In this document: piece by piece, positions 51,688-61,018 of the stretch
Position numbering within the stretch: the stretch's first letter is position 1
How the letters are laid out: each line of letters opens with the position of its first letter
Assembly: GCA_963793275.1 (NCBI GenBank)
Contig: CAWBZL010000003.1
Span: 1,426,001 to 1,490,000 of the forward strand
Reading direction: 5' to 3'
DNA from: Marinirhabdus sp963793275
GTDB lineage: Bacteria > Bacteroidota > Bacteroidia > Flavobacteriales > Flavobacteriaceae
Length of the DNA stretch: 64,000 nt
The notes under the pieces: model-generated
The model's input: only the letters and a program-made list of their open reading frames with translations
Databases searched by the model: none
What the model was told of the DNA's origin: nothing
Program-made: the position numbers and the translations under genes

Positions 51688-54420
51688 ATGAGAAAAATAT
51701 TAATTTTCAGCGTACTTCTGATGCTTTTTACTGCCAATTGCTTGGCTCAATGTGGTATAAATGAAGTTGAAATAAGAGTTGATATTACTACCGATAATTG
51801 GGGGTCTGAAACTTCCTGGACCATAAAGGATTTATCTGGAAATCTACTATTGGAAGGAGGCCAGGGTGGCGTATATGAGAACAACACTTTCTACTCCGAT
51901 AGCATATGTGCTGCTTCTGATGGTTGTTATTATTTCGAAATATATGATACGTATGGCGACGGAATTTTAGAGCCAAATGGTTATGAGTTGTACGTAGATG
52001 ATATTCTTGTTTCTAGCGGTTCCAATGATATTAATGACTACGCTATTGAAACGGCTTATTGTCCTGGTCAATGTGCGATTTTGCTTACTGCTTTAAATGA
52101 ATTGCAGGGACACATAAACGGAACAGCACCGTTATCAGCAACTGAACTTATCTCTATCAGGGGGTATTTCGAACTATTCTCAGCGTGTCTGGCAGAAAGT
52201 GAAGCGATGATATTGCTCGGAAAAAGTGTAGTTGAAAGTTTTGATGGGGAGGTTGGAGCACTTTTTACAACTCCCAATACATTAAATGGCTTTTACAAAG
52301 ACCCTGCTGTCATTCCTGGATTCGAGTTGGAACAAGCTATGGCTTCCCTTCAACAAGGAATCTTTGATCATGTATTCTCTCCAGAGACTTATGAAGATTA
52401 TCCACAGCAAATTAACGATTGGAAGTTCAATTCCTGTTATGCCTTTCCGGGATATGTAGATCCCCCTTCAGATCCATCAGTAAGTAATTCGGTTTTGATT
52501 CGTGCAAATTTTAAAGACCCGGATGGGATGAATCCTTATTTCAATATTAATAATGATGAAACTGATCACGCTCTTAGACCCACAGGACTTTATTTGTCTC
52601 CTGGCAGTATAGCCACTGTTACTGTACCTCCTAACTTAGTTGGACAAGATTATTATATAAGAGTTGGGTCGCACGAATGGGATCTGGGAGTCAAAAACAG
52701 ATTCATGCGATTAGACAGAATCTCAAAAAAGTTCTCGATCGAATCAACTACAGTGACAGTATTCAATCCTTTTGGTGGTGCTATTTCAATACTTGTTCCT
52801 TATGAAGCAGACGCAGGGATTGTAGAGATAAGTGTGAACAATGCGGTTGAAAGCCCCTTCTTTTCACTAAAGTCATTTGATACAACTTTAGATTTTAATG
52901 CTGAATTAGATAAGCCCGGCCCCTGGGCTGTTTTCGAAACAGATAATGTGATGTTTACCATTCCTTCTCATTCCATTGTACCTGGTGAATTCGATCTCAA
53001 GCAGGCTATGCTGGACTGGGATGCCGCATTACAGGGTTTAAATTCAATTATGGGAAGACAGATCATTACCGACAAACATAATATGTATATGATCCCCGAT
53101 AGAACCATTCGATTCAACACATATTCGATTGGGTATCCTATGTCGAACACACCGCTTAACTATAGCGATGTTCCTGGTCCTGCATACTTTATTAACGGTT
53201 CGGGCCCCGATGATAAGATAAATTTTCATGAATCCGGACACGCAAGAGCAATGTCTATGTTTCCTGGTGAGGGAGAGGCTTTAGTCAATTTTCCATATAT
53301 AATTGCGATGAATTACGGTCTCAATGAAGATTTGGATGTAGCCGTGAGTAATAGTTATGGTACAAACACTTTCAACGTCGATAAAACAGCCACCCATAGG
53401 ATGGTGTCCAATACTTTTGGAACTGAGAGAGATATTGGAGGCAGTACCACGAACGAAGTGCGTTACCAACATAGAGGTTACGGACATTATACCGAAATAG
53501 TCAACATGCTTGGGTGGTGTCCCATCAGAAATTTTTGGAGGCAGGAATTTATAGATTTTGAAAACGGAATCGATCACGGTCTCAATAACCAAGATATTGA
53601 TGGAAGGATAAAAAGATTGTCCGTTGCTGCACAAGCAGATCTGCGGCCATTATTCCATGTTTTTGGGATTCTCCCACAAGACGCTGTAGCCTTACAAGAT
53701 TCATTAACTATGGCGGGTATCCAACCGTCTCTTACCGTTTACAACCGATTACAAGCTTACTTCGACCTGATTCCAGAAAACAATGCAGCATATGTTGACT
53801 TTGCTCTATCCCTATATCCCGACCTATATATAGATGGACCAGGCCATAATCCAGATTACGGGGTAGGTTGGCATTACCAAAAATCACTAACCTACAATGC
53901 GGCCGAAGCTCAGCAAAGAATAGATATTCTTCAATCCATTGTTGATTTGTATTTCCCTAACGGAGAACCTGTAGGTAATGGTATAATTGATGTTTGTTGT
54001 ATGCTGGAAACTTTGAATGTTGACATAGTAAATGGAGAAGTTGTAGTAACGGGAGGCGTAGAACCATATGATATTTCAATTGAAGTAACGGGAAATGTGC
54101 AAACTGTGACGGTGGTGGATTTTGATGGATGTGAAGCTACTGTTCAATCTATACTGAGTGTCAGTGATTTTTCAGAAGATAAAATAAAAATATACCCAAA
54201 CCCTGCTTCGACAGAAATCAATATTAATATTGAAGGAACCGGTACCGAAATAGTGCATTTACAAATGGTTTCTATGAATGGTCAGGTATTGAACCTTTAT
54301 CAAAAAAGTGATCGTGTTTTAGAAGTATCAAATCTAAGTAACGGTATGTATATACTGCAAATTGAATTGGATAATGGTGTACAGGTTAATAAACGAATTT
54401 TGATTTTAAGGAATAACTAA
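51688..54420 (+). CDS. M60-like (SslM/enhancin type) metallopeptidase with T9SS tail
   Basis: The 910-residue protein has a signal peptide (to CLAQ) and a Cys-bearing beta domain (about residues 22-125). A helical region follows, and then the M60 N-terminal strand pattern TGLYLSPGSIATVTVPPNLVGQDYYIRVGSH (about 299-329). The zinc motif is HESGH at residues 514-518, with Glu528/530 as candidate third ligand. From about residue 825 a Por sorting domain ends the protein (KIKIYPNPASTEINI, NLSNGMYILQIELDNG). M60 enzymes cut glycoproteins such as mucins, so a secreted glycoprotein-degrading role is inferred. It is the only intact large gene between the two 380-bp repeats. Confidence 0.85.
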   Translation: MRKILIFSVLLMLFTANCLAQCGINEVEIRVDITTDNWGSETSWTIKDLSGNLLLEGGQGGVYENNTFYSDSICAASDGCYYFEIYDTYGDGILEPNGYELYVDDILVSSGSNDINDYAIETAYCPGQCAILLTALNELQGHINGTAPLSATELISIRGYFELFSACLAESEAMILLGKSVVESFDGEVGALFTTPNTLNGFYKDPAVIPGFELEQAMASLQQGIFDHVFSPETYEDYPQQINDWKFNSCYAFPGYVDPPSDPSVSNSVLIRANFKDPDGMNPYFNINNDETDHALRPTGLYLSPGSIATVTVPPNLVGQDYYIRVGSHEWDLGVKNRFMRLDRISKKFSIESTTVTVFNPFGGAISILVPYEADAGIVEISVNNAVESPFFSLKSFDTTLDFNAELDKPGPWAVFETDNVMFTIPSHSIVPGEFDLKQAMLDWDAALQGLNSIMGRQIITDKHNMYMIPDRTIRFNTYSIGYPMSNTPLNYSDVPGPAYFINGSGPDDKINFHESGHARAMSMFPGEGEALVNFPYIIAMNYGLNEDLDVAVSNSYGTNTFNVDKTATHRMVSNTFGTERDIGGSTTNEVRYQHRGYGHYTEIVNMLGWCPIRNFWRQEFIDFENGIDHGLNNQDIDGRIKRLSVAAQADLRPLFHVFGILPQDAVALQDSLTMAGIQPSLTVYNRLQAYFDLIPENNAAYVDFALSLYPDLYIDGPGHNPDYGVGWHYQKSLTYNAAEAQQRIDILQSIVDLYFPNGEPVGNGIIDVCCMLETLNVDIVNGEVVVTGGVEPYDISIEVTGNVQTVTVVDFDGCEATVQSILSVSDFSEDKIKIYPNPASTEININIEGTGTEIVHLQMVSMNGQVLNLYQKSDRVLEVSNLSNGMYILQIELDNGVQVNKRILILRNN

Positions 54421-54931
54421 CAACGTATGCCAGGCCAGGTTATGAATAAGATGACCTTTTAAATTGATATATTCATTAGTACTAATTTCTTAATTTTGAG
54501 CAGAGGCAAAAAGTGCCGATTGAATTAAAAATTGCGCTTATTCACAATGACAAAGATTTGAAAAAACTGTCAAAAACTAAGCAGTATTAAGGAAGGTATT
54601 CAAATAATACGGTTTTTAACAATATAAGCATAAACTAAAAACAATCGAAACACCGATATTTTGATGCGAGAGATTATAGCGAAGAATTAGAGCTAACATT
54701 TAATGAAGTTTATTCATTAACTATTCAATACAGAAGTACATACATTTTTAGTGTTTATGGGATTTTGAAAGGATAAAATTTTGATTTAGATTATTGTTTG
54801 GCACTGTAATCAGCGCAAGTTTTATCTCTACCCTTTGTTTTGTAATTTAGTTTCAGCCAATACAATTCAGTGCAAAGACACTTAGCTTCTTATACTTATC
54901 TGTTCTAAATAAAATACGCTGACTATAGACC
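54421..54931. other. Long non-coding stretch within the inserted unit
   Basis: No gene can be supported in these 511 bp. A 40-codon open stretch near 54645-54775 (RYFDARDYSEELELTFNEVY) without a start codon may be a remnant of a lost gene. Sequence is AT-rich with no clear hairpin terminator after the M60 gene. Confidence 0.5.
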
Positions 54932-55575
54932 ATGAAAATTAGTATGCTATTCGGGATATTTTTTTGCTCAATTTTAGTTGCGTGTGGAGATGCTATTGAG
55001 GATAAATATTCTTTTTTCTCCATAACCGGTTTTTAGAAAAACACGAACTGAATGAGTTACATCCAGAGTTTGGACGAACTGAATATTATGAAATAATTAA
55101 TGAGTTTGAAAGAAATGGATTTAAGGTTATTAGCGAGAAAAGAAATGAAAACGTAAATGCCAGAGCTTATGCACTCTTACTAGTCAATCAAATAGACAGT
55201 CTCCTTCAAAAAGGAGTTGTACCTAATAAAATAACTGTGGTTGGAACTTCAAAAGGTGGTTATATAGCTCAGTATGTTTCGACGTTAGCAAATAATACGG
55301 ATTTAAATTTTGTTTTTATCCCAAGTTTTAGAAATAGTGATATCGAAAATATTCCGGAAATAAATTACTGCGGAAATATTTTAACAATCTACGAAAAGAC
55401 AGATCCCTTTGGAGTTTCTGCATTGGAACGGAAAAAAACTTCGAGTTGTAAGATTATTCATTTTGAAGAAATTGAGCTGAATACCGGACTAGAACACGGT
55501 TTTCTATTTAAACTGCTGCATGAATGGATGCAGCCAACTATTAACTGGTCTAATGGAAATTACAACGTAAAATAA
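54932..55575 (+). pseudogene. Alpha/beta-hydrolase-like lipoprotein with a frameshift
   Basis: From the ATG at 54932 a lipoprotein signal is read (FCSILVAC, Cys17) and then EDKYSFF. The frame ends at TAG because a T run (55012-55017) has six bases. With seven it would read YSFFLHNRFLEKHELNELHPEFGRTEYYEII. It then runs on to 55575 through a nucleophile elbow GTSKGG (TVVGTSKGGYIAQYVS) and FIPSFRNSD. The intact protein would be a cell-surface or periplasmic serine hydrolase of about 214 residues. The substrate is unknown. Confidence 0.75.
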
Positions 55576-55613
55576 AAAAATACCTAAAGAAAAAGAGTAC
55601 TAAATGCGCCCTT

Positions 55614-55926
55614 TCACCCCATCCACAAACAATCCAGATAATCTGTGATCATGTGAAGTGACCAGGCCAATTCCCACGACGCGTGTTTTCTTAAAAAAAA
55701 GCAATAAAACATACCCCCCAATTGCCCAATAGCTGTGCAGTAAATGAAATCCTACACTACAACGGCTTGGGTCAAATATGGGATTGGCTAGCAAATGATC
55801 TAAATCTACCAGCATGGTAGCCAATAAAATTAAATACACCGTCATCCACCTCCTGCGAAAAAATAACAACGCAATAAAAAGCGGTGCCACAAAATGCAAT
55901 CCATAATGTAAAACAGACTGTAACAT
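55614..55926 (-). pseudogene. DUF6122 gene, copy 2 (same frameshift)
   Basis: The ATG at 55926 directly follows the aldehyde dehydrogenase TAA (TAAATG), so the two are coupled. The product matches copy 1 except for Ile to Thr after GIGLV. The same extra base throws it out of frame before the FHMITDYLDCLWMG-like end (here LHMITDYLDCLWMG). The shifted frame ends at 55600 after 108 residues. It encodes a small membrane protein of unknown function with a conserved DLDHLLANPIFDP loop. Confidence 0.75.
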
Positions 55927-55993
55927 TTATTGAAATTTCATCATTCGCTTTATCCAGGTAAGTTTCGCTTTTGAATATGGAGCATATTTTAAA
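55614..55993. repeat. 380-bp direct repeat, copy 2
   Basis: The same 380 bp as 50576-50955 with one mismatch. On this side the sequence continues into the intact aldehyde dehydrogenase gene, so this copy retains the ancestral right flank. Confidence 0.95.
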
Positions 55994-57291
55994 GGAAATT
56001 CTAACCAGGTACCTTTTTGTAAAATACTCTTGGAATGGCTAAAACAGTCAAAGCCGGCTTTGCCGTGGTAGTTGCCAATACCACTGTTTCCTACACCTCC
56101 GAAAGGCATTTTTGGATTGGTAATATGCATAATAGCGTCGTTTACAGCACCGCCCCCAAAGGAAAGTTGTTGTAACACTTTTTCTTTGTTTTTTGAAGAA
56201 GACGTAAAAACGTAAGCAGACAATGGTTTGGAAAGCTTTTTTACACGTATAATAGCTTCGTCAAGATTGGTATAGGTGAGTACAGGAAAAATAGGACCAA
56301 ATATTTCTTCCTGCATGGCTTTATCTTTAAAAGTTACATTTTGTAATACGGTTGGTTGAATGTATCGTTTTAAAGCATCCGTTCTTCCACCGCAAAATAC
56401 CTTATTTGGGTTTATCATTTTTGAAAGGCGTTCAAAATTAGCATCGTTTATGATCTGAACATAGTTCTTGTTTGCAATGGAAAAATCTTGTTTTTCAATT
56501 TCAGCTTTTAAAGCCTCCAGAAATTCAGGCTCTATTTCTTTATTCACCAGCACATAATCCGGAGCGATACAGGTTTGTCCGGCATTTAAAAATTTTGCCC
56601 AAACCAGTCTTTTTACCGTCATGTTCAGGTTACAATCTTTCGTAATGAACGCTGGGCTTTTTCCGCCTAACTCTAAGGTTACCGGCGTTAAGTTTTCCGC
56701 TGCGGCCTTATAGACAATTTTTCCAACTTTGGTACTCCCGGTGAAGAAGATCTTATCGAAATTTTGTTCCAGCAACTCGGTAGTTTTATCTACACCACCT
56801 TCAACAACTTTAAAAACATTGGGGTCAAAATTCTCATTGATTAGTTTTGCTATAATCTTGCTGGTATGAGCTGGTAATTCACTTGGTTTTAACACCACTG
56901 TATTCCCTGCAGCCAGTGCTGCTATGGCTGGAGCTAAAGATAATTGATAGGGGTAATTCCACGCACCTATCACCAGACAAACGCCCAAAGGTTCTTTTAA
57001 AATGTAGCTTTTTGCAGGGAAGTTCAGCAAATTGGTAGCAACTTTTTCTTTGCGGGCCCATTTGTAAACGTTACGCTGCGCATCTTTAATATCGTGATAC
57101 ACCAAAGCAAGTTCGCTGATGTACGTCTCAAACTCAGATTTCTTAAAATCTTTATAAATGGCTTCAAAAAGCAACTTTTCATTGTTTTTCAAAACTGTGT
57201 GGAGGATATCTAATTGTGCAATTCTAAACCTGAGATCTTTCGTAGTATTGGAATTAAAAAAAATACGTTGGGCTTCAATAAGGGCTCGCAT
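55927..57291 (-). CDS. Aldehyde dehydrogenase (ALDH3-like)
   Basis: The 454-residue protein has the class 3 ALDH layout: GAWNYPYQLSLAPAIAALAAGNTVVLKPSELPAHTS, catalytic Glu207 in TLELGGKSP and nucleophile Cys241 in NAGQTCIAPDYV. EEIFGPIFPVLTY and the ending PFGGVGNSGIGNYHGKAGFDCFSHSK are also conserved. It oxidises aldehydes, often fatty or aromatic, with NAD(P). The gene is followed without a gap by DUF6122. Its last 67 bp are duplicated at 50889-50955. Confidence 0.94.
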   Translation of the reverse strand: MRALIEAQRIFFNSNTTKDLRFRIAQLDILHTVLKNNEKLLFEAIYKDFKKSEFETYISELALVYHDIKDAQRNVYKWARKEKVATNLLNFPAKSYILKEPLGVCLVIGAWNYPYQLSLAPAIAALAAGNTVVLKPSELPAHTSKIIAKLINENFDPNVFKVVEGGVDKTTELLEQNFDKIFFTGSTKVGKIVYKAAAENLTPVTLELGGKSPAFITKDCNLNMTVKRLVWAKFLNAGQTCIAPDYVLVNKEIEPEFLEALKAEIEKQDFSIANKNYVQIINDANFERLSKMINPNKVFCGGRTDALKRYIQPTVLQNVTFKDKAMQEEIFGPIFPVLTYTNLDEAIIRVKKLSKPLSAYVFTSSSKNKEKVLQQLSFGGGAVNDAIMHITNPKMPFGGVGNSGIGNYHGKAGFDCFSHSKSILQKGTWLEFPLKYAPYSKAKLTWIKRMMKFQ

Positions 57292-57419
57292 AGGGTATAA
57301 TTGAATTTTAATAAAGATAGTAAACTAACCTGGCACAACCACTAAAGACATTATTTGGGAAGAAATAATCTTGAGGTAATTCATTGTAGCGCTTATATCT
57401 TAATTAGCGAGTAAAACTA

Positions 57420-58184
57420 CTACCCTTTCCCCCTATTCAGTACCTTGTATTCTTCGTAGCAATCGCTTATAGCATCCAGGATTTGAAGATCATTTGCCGT
57501 AGTGATAAAGTTTTTTGAGTAGTTACACTTGTTTAAAATTTCATCTATATCTACTTTTTCTAACTGAAGTACAGCCATTAAAGTTTCACGGTCAAACTTA
57601 GATTGCAGGAGATTTCTTATCTCGTCGTCTTCCTTCATCTGGCGTAGTTTCCGCATTTGTTTGGGTCGCTTTCCAAAGATATTATAGAGAAAATCTGCCG
57701 GATTAAAAATTGCACTTAATACCTTTGAGACAGCACCGGGTGAGGTATCTCCCCCTTCGTACCCAGAGCCTATTCCCGAAATTCTGTAGCGGTAATCATC
57801 GTACACGGGGATTAATTTTGCATCTACTTCAACATAACCCGTTAATTGTATAGGTTTAATTACAACCTCCTCTAAAGCAATTCCCAACTCGGTCATTTTT
57901 ACTTTAATATCACCAAATTTTAACCAGTCATTGGTCACACGCACTCTAATAGATTTAAATCCTAAATAACTGAAAAACAGCGTATCATTAACCGAAGCAC
58001 GAATCTTAAACGCTCCCTCTGCATTTGTAGTTGCTCCGCGAACGGTATTTAAATTAACTATATTTACGTTTTCCAGCGGGGCGTCATCATTACTATTAAG
58101 CACGTTACCCTCAATAACCTGAGCATCTTGTGACCAGGCAAAAAGGGTGCATAATAGTGTAAATAGTAATACTAATTTTTTCAT
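57420..58184 (-). CDS. Carboxypeptidase-regulatory-like domain secreted protein
   Basis: The start is set at the ATG at 58184, giving a signal peptide MKKLVLLFTLLCTLFAWSQ; an in-frame ATG at 58232 would hide it. The 254-residue protein has a CarboxypepD_reg-like domain at about residues 22-105 (VIEGNVLNSNDDAPLENVNIVNL, TTNAEGAFKIRASVNDTLFFSYLGFKSI). A helical C-terminal part follows (FGKRPKQMRKLRQMKEDDEIRNLL). It resembles the isolated N-terminal extension of TonB receptors. It is probably periplasmic or surface-exposed; the role is unknown. Confidence 0.85.
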   Translation of the reverse strand: MKKLVLLFTLLCTLFAWSQDAQVIEGNVLNSNDDAPLENVNIVNLNTVRGATTNAEGAFKIRASVNDTLFFSYLGFKSIRVRVTNDWLKFGDIKVKMTELGIALEEVVIKPIQLTGYVEVDAKLIPVYDDYRYRISGIGSGYEGGDTSPGAVSKVLSAIFNPADFLYNIFGKRPKQMRKLRQMKEDDEIRNLLQSKFDRETLMAVLQLEKVDIDEILNKCNYSKNFITTANDLQILDAISDCYEEYKVLNRGKG

Positions 58185-58345
58185 AGCGTCCGGAATGTAA
58201 AAGTACTTAATTAGACGGGAAAATAATGCCAAAGTTTCTACCTCGGTACAATTAATTGTACTTTATGCAAAAATAATCACTAGGCAATCATTTATTACTG
58301 GTCTCTGTTTCGAAATTTTTTCTTACAATTCTAATCGGCTACACC

Positions 58346-60214
58346 CTATGATCGGCGTCTTTTTCCTCCGGTTCCTTTGCTTTCTGGTTTGGATTTACCT
58401 CTTCTTTTTCCTGAAAATTTAGATTTAAACTCATCGCCTCCGGAACTTTCTTTTTTCTTAAAACCTCCGCGATCTCCATCTCTTCCACGGTCGCTACTTT
58501 TGCTCCCGCTGCTTTTTCTTCCGCCACGTCGTTCTCCTCTTTCTTTGCCTTTAAAGCCTCCTCCACTACGTTTTCCGCCTTCACGTCTTCCGCCACGACC
58601 ACGACCGCCGCCGCCGCCGCCACGACCTGTATCTGTAGAAATTTCAACATTTACATTTCTGCCCTCCAATTGGAAATCGGCAAACACGCCCAGCACTAAA
58701 TCCTTGTGTTTAGTATCTACATTAAAGAATGAAAAATTATCTTTTACGTCTACCTTATATACGTCGTCCTGTCCCAACTGAAGTAAATCCTTAAGGAAAT
58801 CTTTTAAGCTCATCCAGTTAAAATCGTCACGCTCTCCCACATTTAAGAAGAAACGAACCGAATCTTTATTTTCTGAACTTGACATATCACCAGGCGACAC
58901 ATTTAAGTCTTTCGCTTTCTGATAGTAATTATAAAAACGCGTAAATTCTACCGAAAAGAATTTTTTAATCAATTCCTCTTTACTGAAACTTTCTAAAGCT
59001 TCCGTTATCTGCGGAAGGTATACGTCTATGTCGTGATTTATTTTGGTATCCTTAATATTATTTGCCAGGTGCATTAGTTGTTTTTCACAAATTTCCATCC
59101 CAGAAGGAATTTCTTTCTGCTGAAATTTCTGTTGAATGATCTTCTCGATCTGTCTGATCTTTCTTGCTTCACTTTTTGAAACAATTACAATAGAAATACC
59201 CTCTTTCCCGGCTCTACCCGTACGACCACTACGGTGGGTATAGGTTTCAATTTCATCCGGGAGCTGATAATTTATGACGTGGGTAATATCGTCTACATCA
59301 ATTCCACGGGCTGCCACATCTGTAGCAACCATCATTTGGATTTGGCGGTTTCTAAATTGTTTCATCACAATATCACGCTGATTCTGACTTAGATCTCCGT
59401 GAATTGCTCCTGCATTATACCCATCTGCAATTAGTTGCTCTGCTACTTTTTGCGTATCTCGCTTGGTACGGCAAAATACGACCGAAAATATTTCAGGATT
59501 CGCATCTGCCAGACGTTTTAATGCCTGGTATCTGTCTCTCGCATTTACTGTATAAAATTCGTGGGATACATTTTCTGCACCTACGTTTTTAGAACCAACG
59601 GTTACTTCAACCGGGTTATGCATAAACTTTTTAGCGATGCTGGACACCTCTTTAGGCATTGTTGCACTAAATAACCACGTGCTTTTCTCTACTGGAGAAT
59701 GAGATAAAATTTCAGTAATATCTTCATAAAACCCCATGTTAAGCATCTCATCTGCTTCATCCAGAACGCAATATTCAATTTTTGAAATATCGATCATTCG
59801 GCGCCCGATCATGTCTTTCATTCTACCCGGAGTAGCCACGATAATCTGTGCTCCTTTTTTAATCTGTCTGGCTTGCTCTGTAATACTTGCTCCCCCGTAA
59901 ATTGCAACCACGTTTAAGCCTTTTAGGTGCTTTCCGTAGTTATTCATTTCGTTAGTAATTTGCATACATAACTCACGCGTTGGTGAAAGGATAAGTCCTT
60001 GTGTTGTGCGGCTTTTTACATCAATTTTTTGAAGCATAGGAAACCCAAAGGCCGCCGTTTTACCAGTCCCTGTCTGGGCTAGTGCCACAAGGTCTGTATC
60101 TTCCTGTAATAAAATTGGGATTGCTTTTTCTTGTACCTCACTTGGGGTTTCAAAGCCCATATCGGTAATTGCCTTAAGAAGATTTTCTTCCAGGCCTAAT
60201 TCTAAAAATGTCAT
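58346..60214 (-). CDS. DEAD-box RNA helicase with RGG-rich tail
   Basis: The start is set at the ATG at 60214 (MTFLELGLEENLLKAI, the usual beginning); in-frame codons further upstream overlap a promoter at 60311. The 622-residue protein has motifs AQTGTGKTA, PTRELC, DEAD (VLDEADEML), SAT and HRSGRTGRAG. A DbpA-like RNA-binding domain lies near residues 460-545. A 75-residue tail rich in Gly, Arg, Lys and Ser follows (GRGGGGGGRGRGGRREGG). It should remodel RNA in ribosome assembly or cold adaptation. The leader of about 90 nt is long for this genome and may be regulatory. Confidence 0.93.
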   Translation of the reverse strand: MTFLELGLEENLLKAITDMGFETPSEVQEKAIPILLQEDTDLVALAQTGTGKTAAFGFPMLQKIDVKSRTTQGLILSPTRELCMQITNEMNNYGKHLKGLNVVAIYGGASITEQARQIKKGAQIIVATPGRMKDMIGRRMIDISKIEYCVLDEADEMLNMGFYEDITEILSHSPVEKSTWLFSATMPKEVSSIAKKFMHNPVEVTVGSKNVGAENVSHEFYTVNARDRYQALKRLADANPEIFSVVFCRTKRDTQKVAEQLIADGYNAGAIHGDLSQNQRDIVMKQFRNRQIQMMVATDVAARGIDVDDITHVINYQLPDEIETYTHRSGRTGRAGKEGISIVIVSKSEARKIRQIEKIIQQKFQQKEIPSGMEICEKQLMHLANNIKDTKINHDIDVYLPQITEALESFSKEELIKKFFSVEFTRFYNYYQKAKDLNVSPGDMSSSENKDSVRFFLNVGERDDFNWMSLKDFLKDLLQLGQDDVYKVDVKDNFSFFNVDTKHKDLVLGVFADFQLEGRNVNVEISTDTGRGGGGGGRGRGGRREGGKRSGGGFKGKERGERRGGRKSSGSKSSDRGRDGDRGGFKKKESSGGDEFKSKFSGKRRGKSKPESKGTGGKRRRS

Positions 60215-60310
60215 ATAGTGTAATAAAAGTTTATTTGTACTTACTGAAGCGTCTCGACAAATAAACATCACCTCGTGCAGTACTACCTCACCCTGAGGAT
60301 TTTCAAGGCG

Positions 60311-60318
60311 CAAAGATA
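60311..60318 (-). promoter_or_regulatory. -7 element TATCTTTG for the DEAD-box helicase gene
   Basis: Perfect TAnnTTTG on the minus strand, about 97 bp upstream of the ATG at 60214. It predicts a leader of about 90 nt. Confidence 0.55.
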
Positions 60319-60414
60319 CTCTTTAATTATGAATAGTTAGCGTATCGAAATAAATAGTTTTTTTCTAGGCTATTCTTTTTTTTTTCCGCTTTCTGTATTT
60401 ATATATTTACAATC

Positions 60415-61017
60415 ATGAAAACAATCTTACTTTTTATCATCACACTATTGTTAGCTGGCACGACGTTCTCACAAACCATAGAGCTAGGTCCTTCTTTAGG
60501 GTACCATCTAACAGCTTTCCAAAGACCGGACGCTGGTACTATTGTTATAAGTTCTAGTGGTGGTGGAAATGGTACCGTAACTACCGAAACAGATGGAAAT
60601 ATCGCGTTTGGTGGTTATTTTGCGTATTATTCTGAAAGTTTTCTTGGTTTTATGGCAGAAGCATTTTATGTGACTACTTCAACTCCTAATTACAATGCAG
60701 ATGGGATCCAAAGCATTAACGTTATTGCTAGTGCAACAGGAGAACTGTTTAACAGTGGTTTTTATGTAAACATAGGTGGTGGAGCAGGTTTTCTACTAAA
60801 CGAACCAGACTTTAGCAATGAAGGAGAAGTACTGGGCACCAACTATAAAAGCATCGATCTATTAATAAAAGGGGCGTTTCAATATAGGTTTGAAGAGGTA
60901 CTTACCCTTGAGGGAGGAATTGTTTCTGGAGTTACAGATATAGTAGATGACGAGATTAACCGTTTTCATTTTTTCTTCGGCGTAAAAGTTCCCTTAAACT
61001 TGATTCTCAAGAAATAG
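60415..61017 (+). CDS. Outer-membrane beta-barrel-like secreted protein
   Basis: The 200-residue protein has a signal peptide (ending TTFSQ) and repeated amphipathic beta strands (IELGPSLGYHLTAF, IAFGGYFAYYSESFLGFMAEAFYV, FYVNIGGGAGFLL, HFFFGVKVPLNLIL). It fits the PorT-like/OMP_b-brl group of small Bacteroidota barrels. The function is unknown. It converges on rdgB with 1 bp between their stop codons. Confidence 0.75.
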   Translation: MKTILLFIITLLLAGTTFSQTIELGPSLGYHLTAFQRPDAGTIVISSSGGGNGTVTTETDGNIAFGGYFAYYSESFLGFMAEAFYVTTSTPNYNADGIQSINVIASATGELFNSGFYVNIGGGAGFLLNEPDFSNEGEVLGTNYKSIDLLIKGAFQYRFEEVLTLEGGIVSGVTDIVDDEINRFHFFFGVKVPLNLILKK

Positions 61018-61018
61018 G

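Noticed and set aside
54484..54600. Possible short gene after the M60 peptidase
   Set aside because: Open stretches are short, lack a start and have stop codons in all frames; no family is recognisable.
55600..55613. Extra C-terminal residues of DUF6122 copy 2 as a genuine fusion
   Set aside because: They arise only because a frameshift reads past the original stop; they differ from copy 1, where the same frame runs into unrelated sequence.
58377..58781. A 134-codon proline/arginine-rich frame on the plus strand opposite the helicase tail
   Set aside because: It is the antisense of Gly/Arg-rich codons of the DEAD-box helicase; no start context and no independent evidence.
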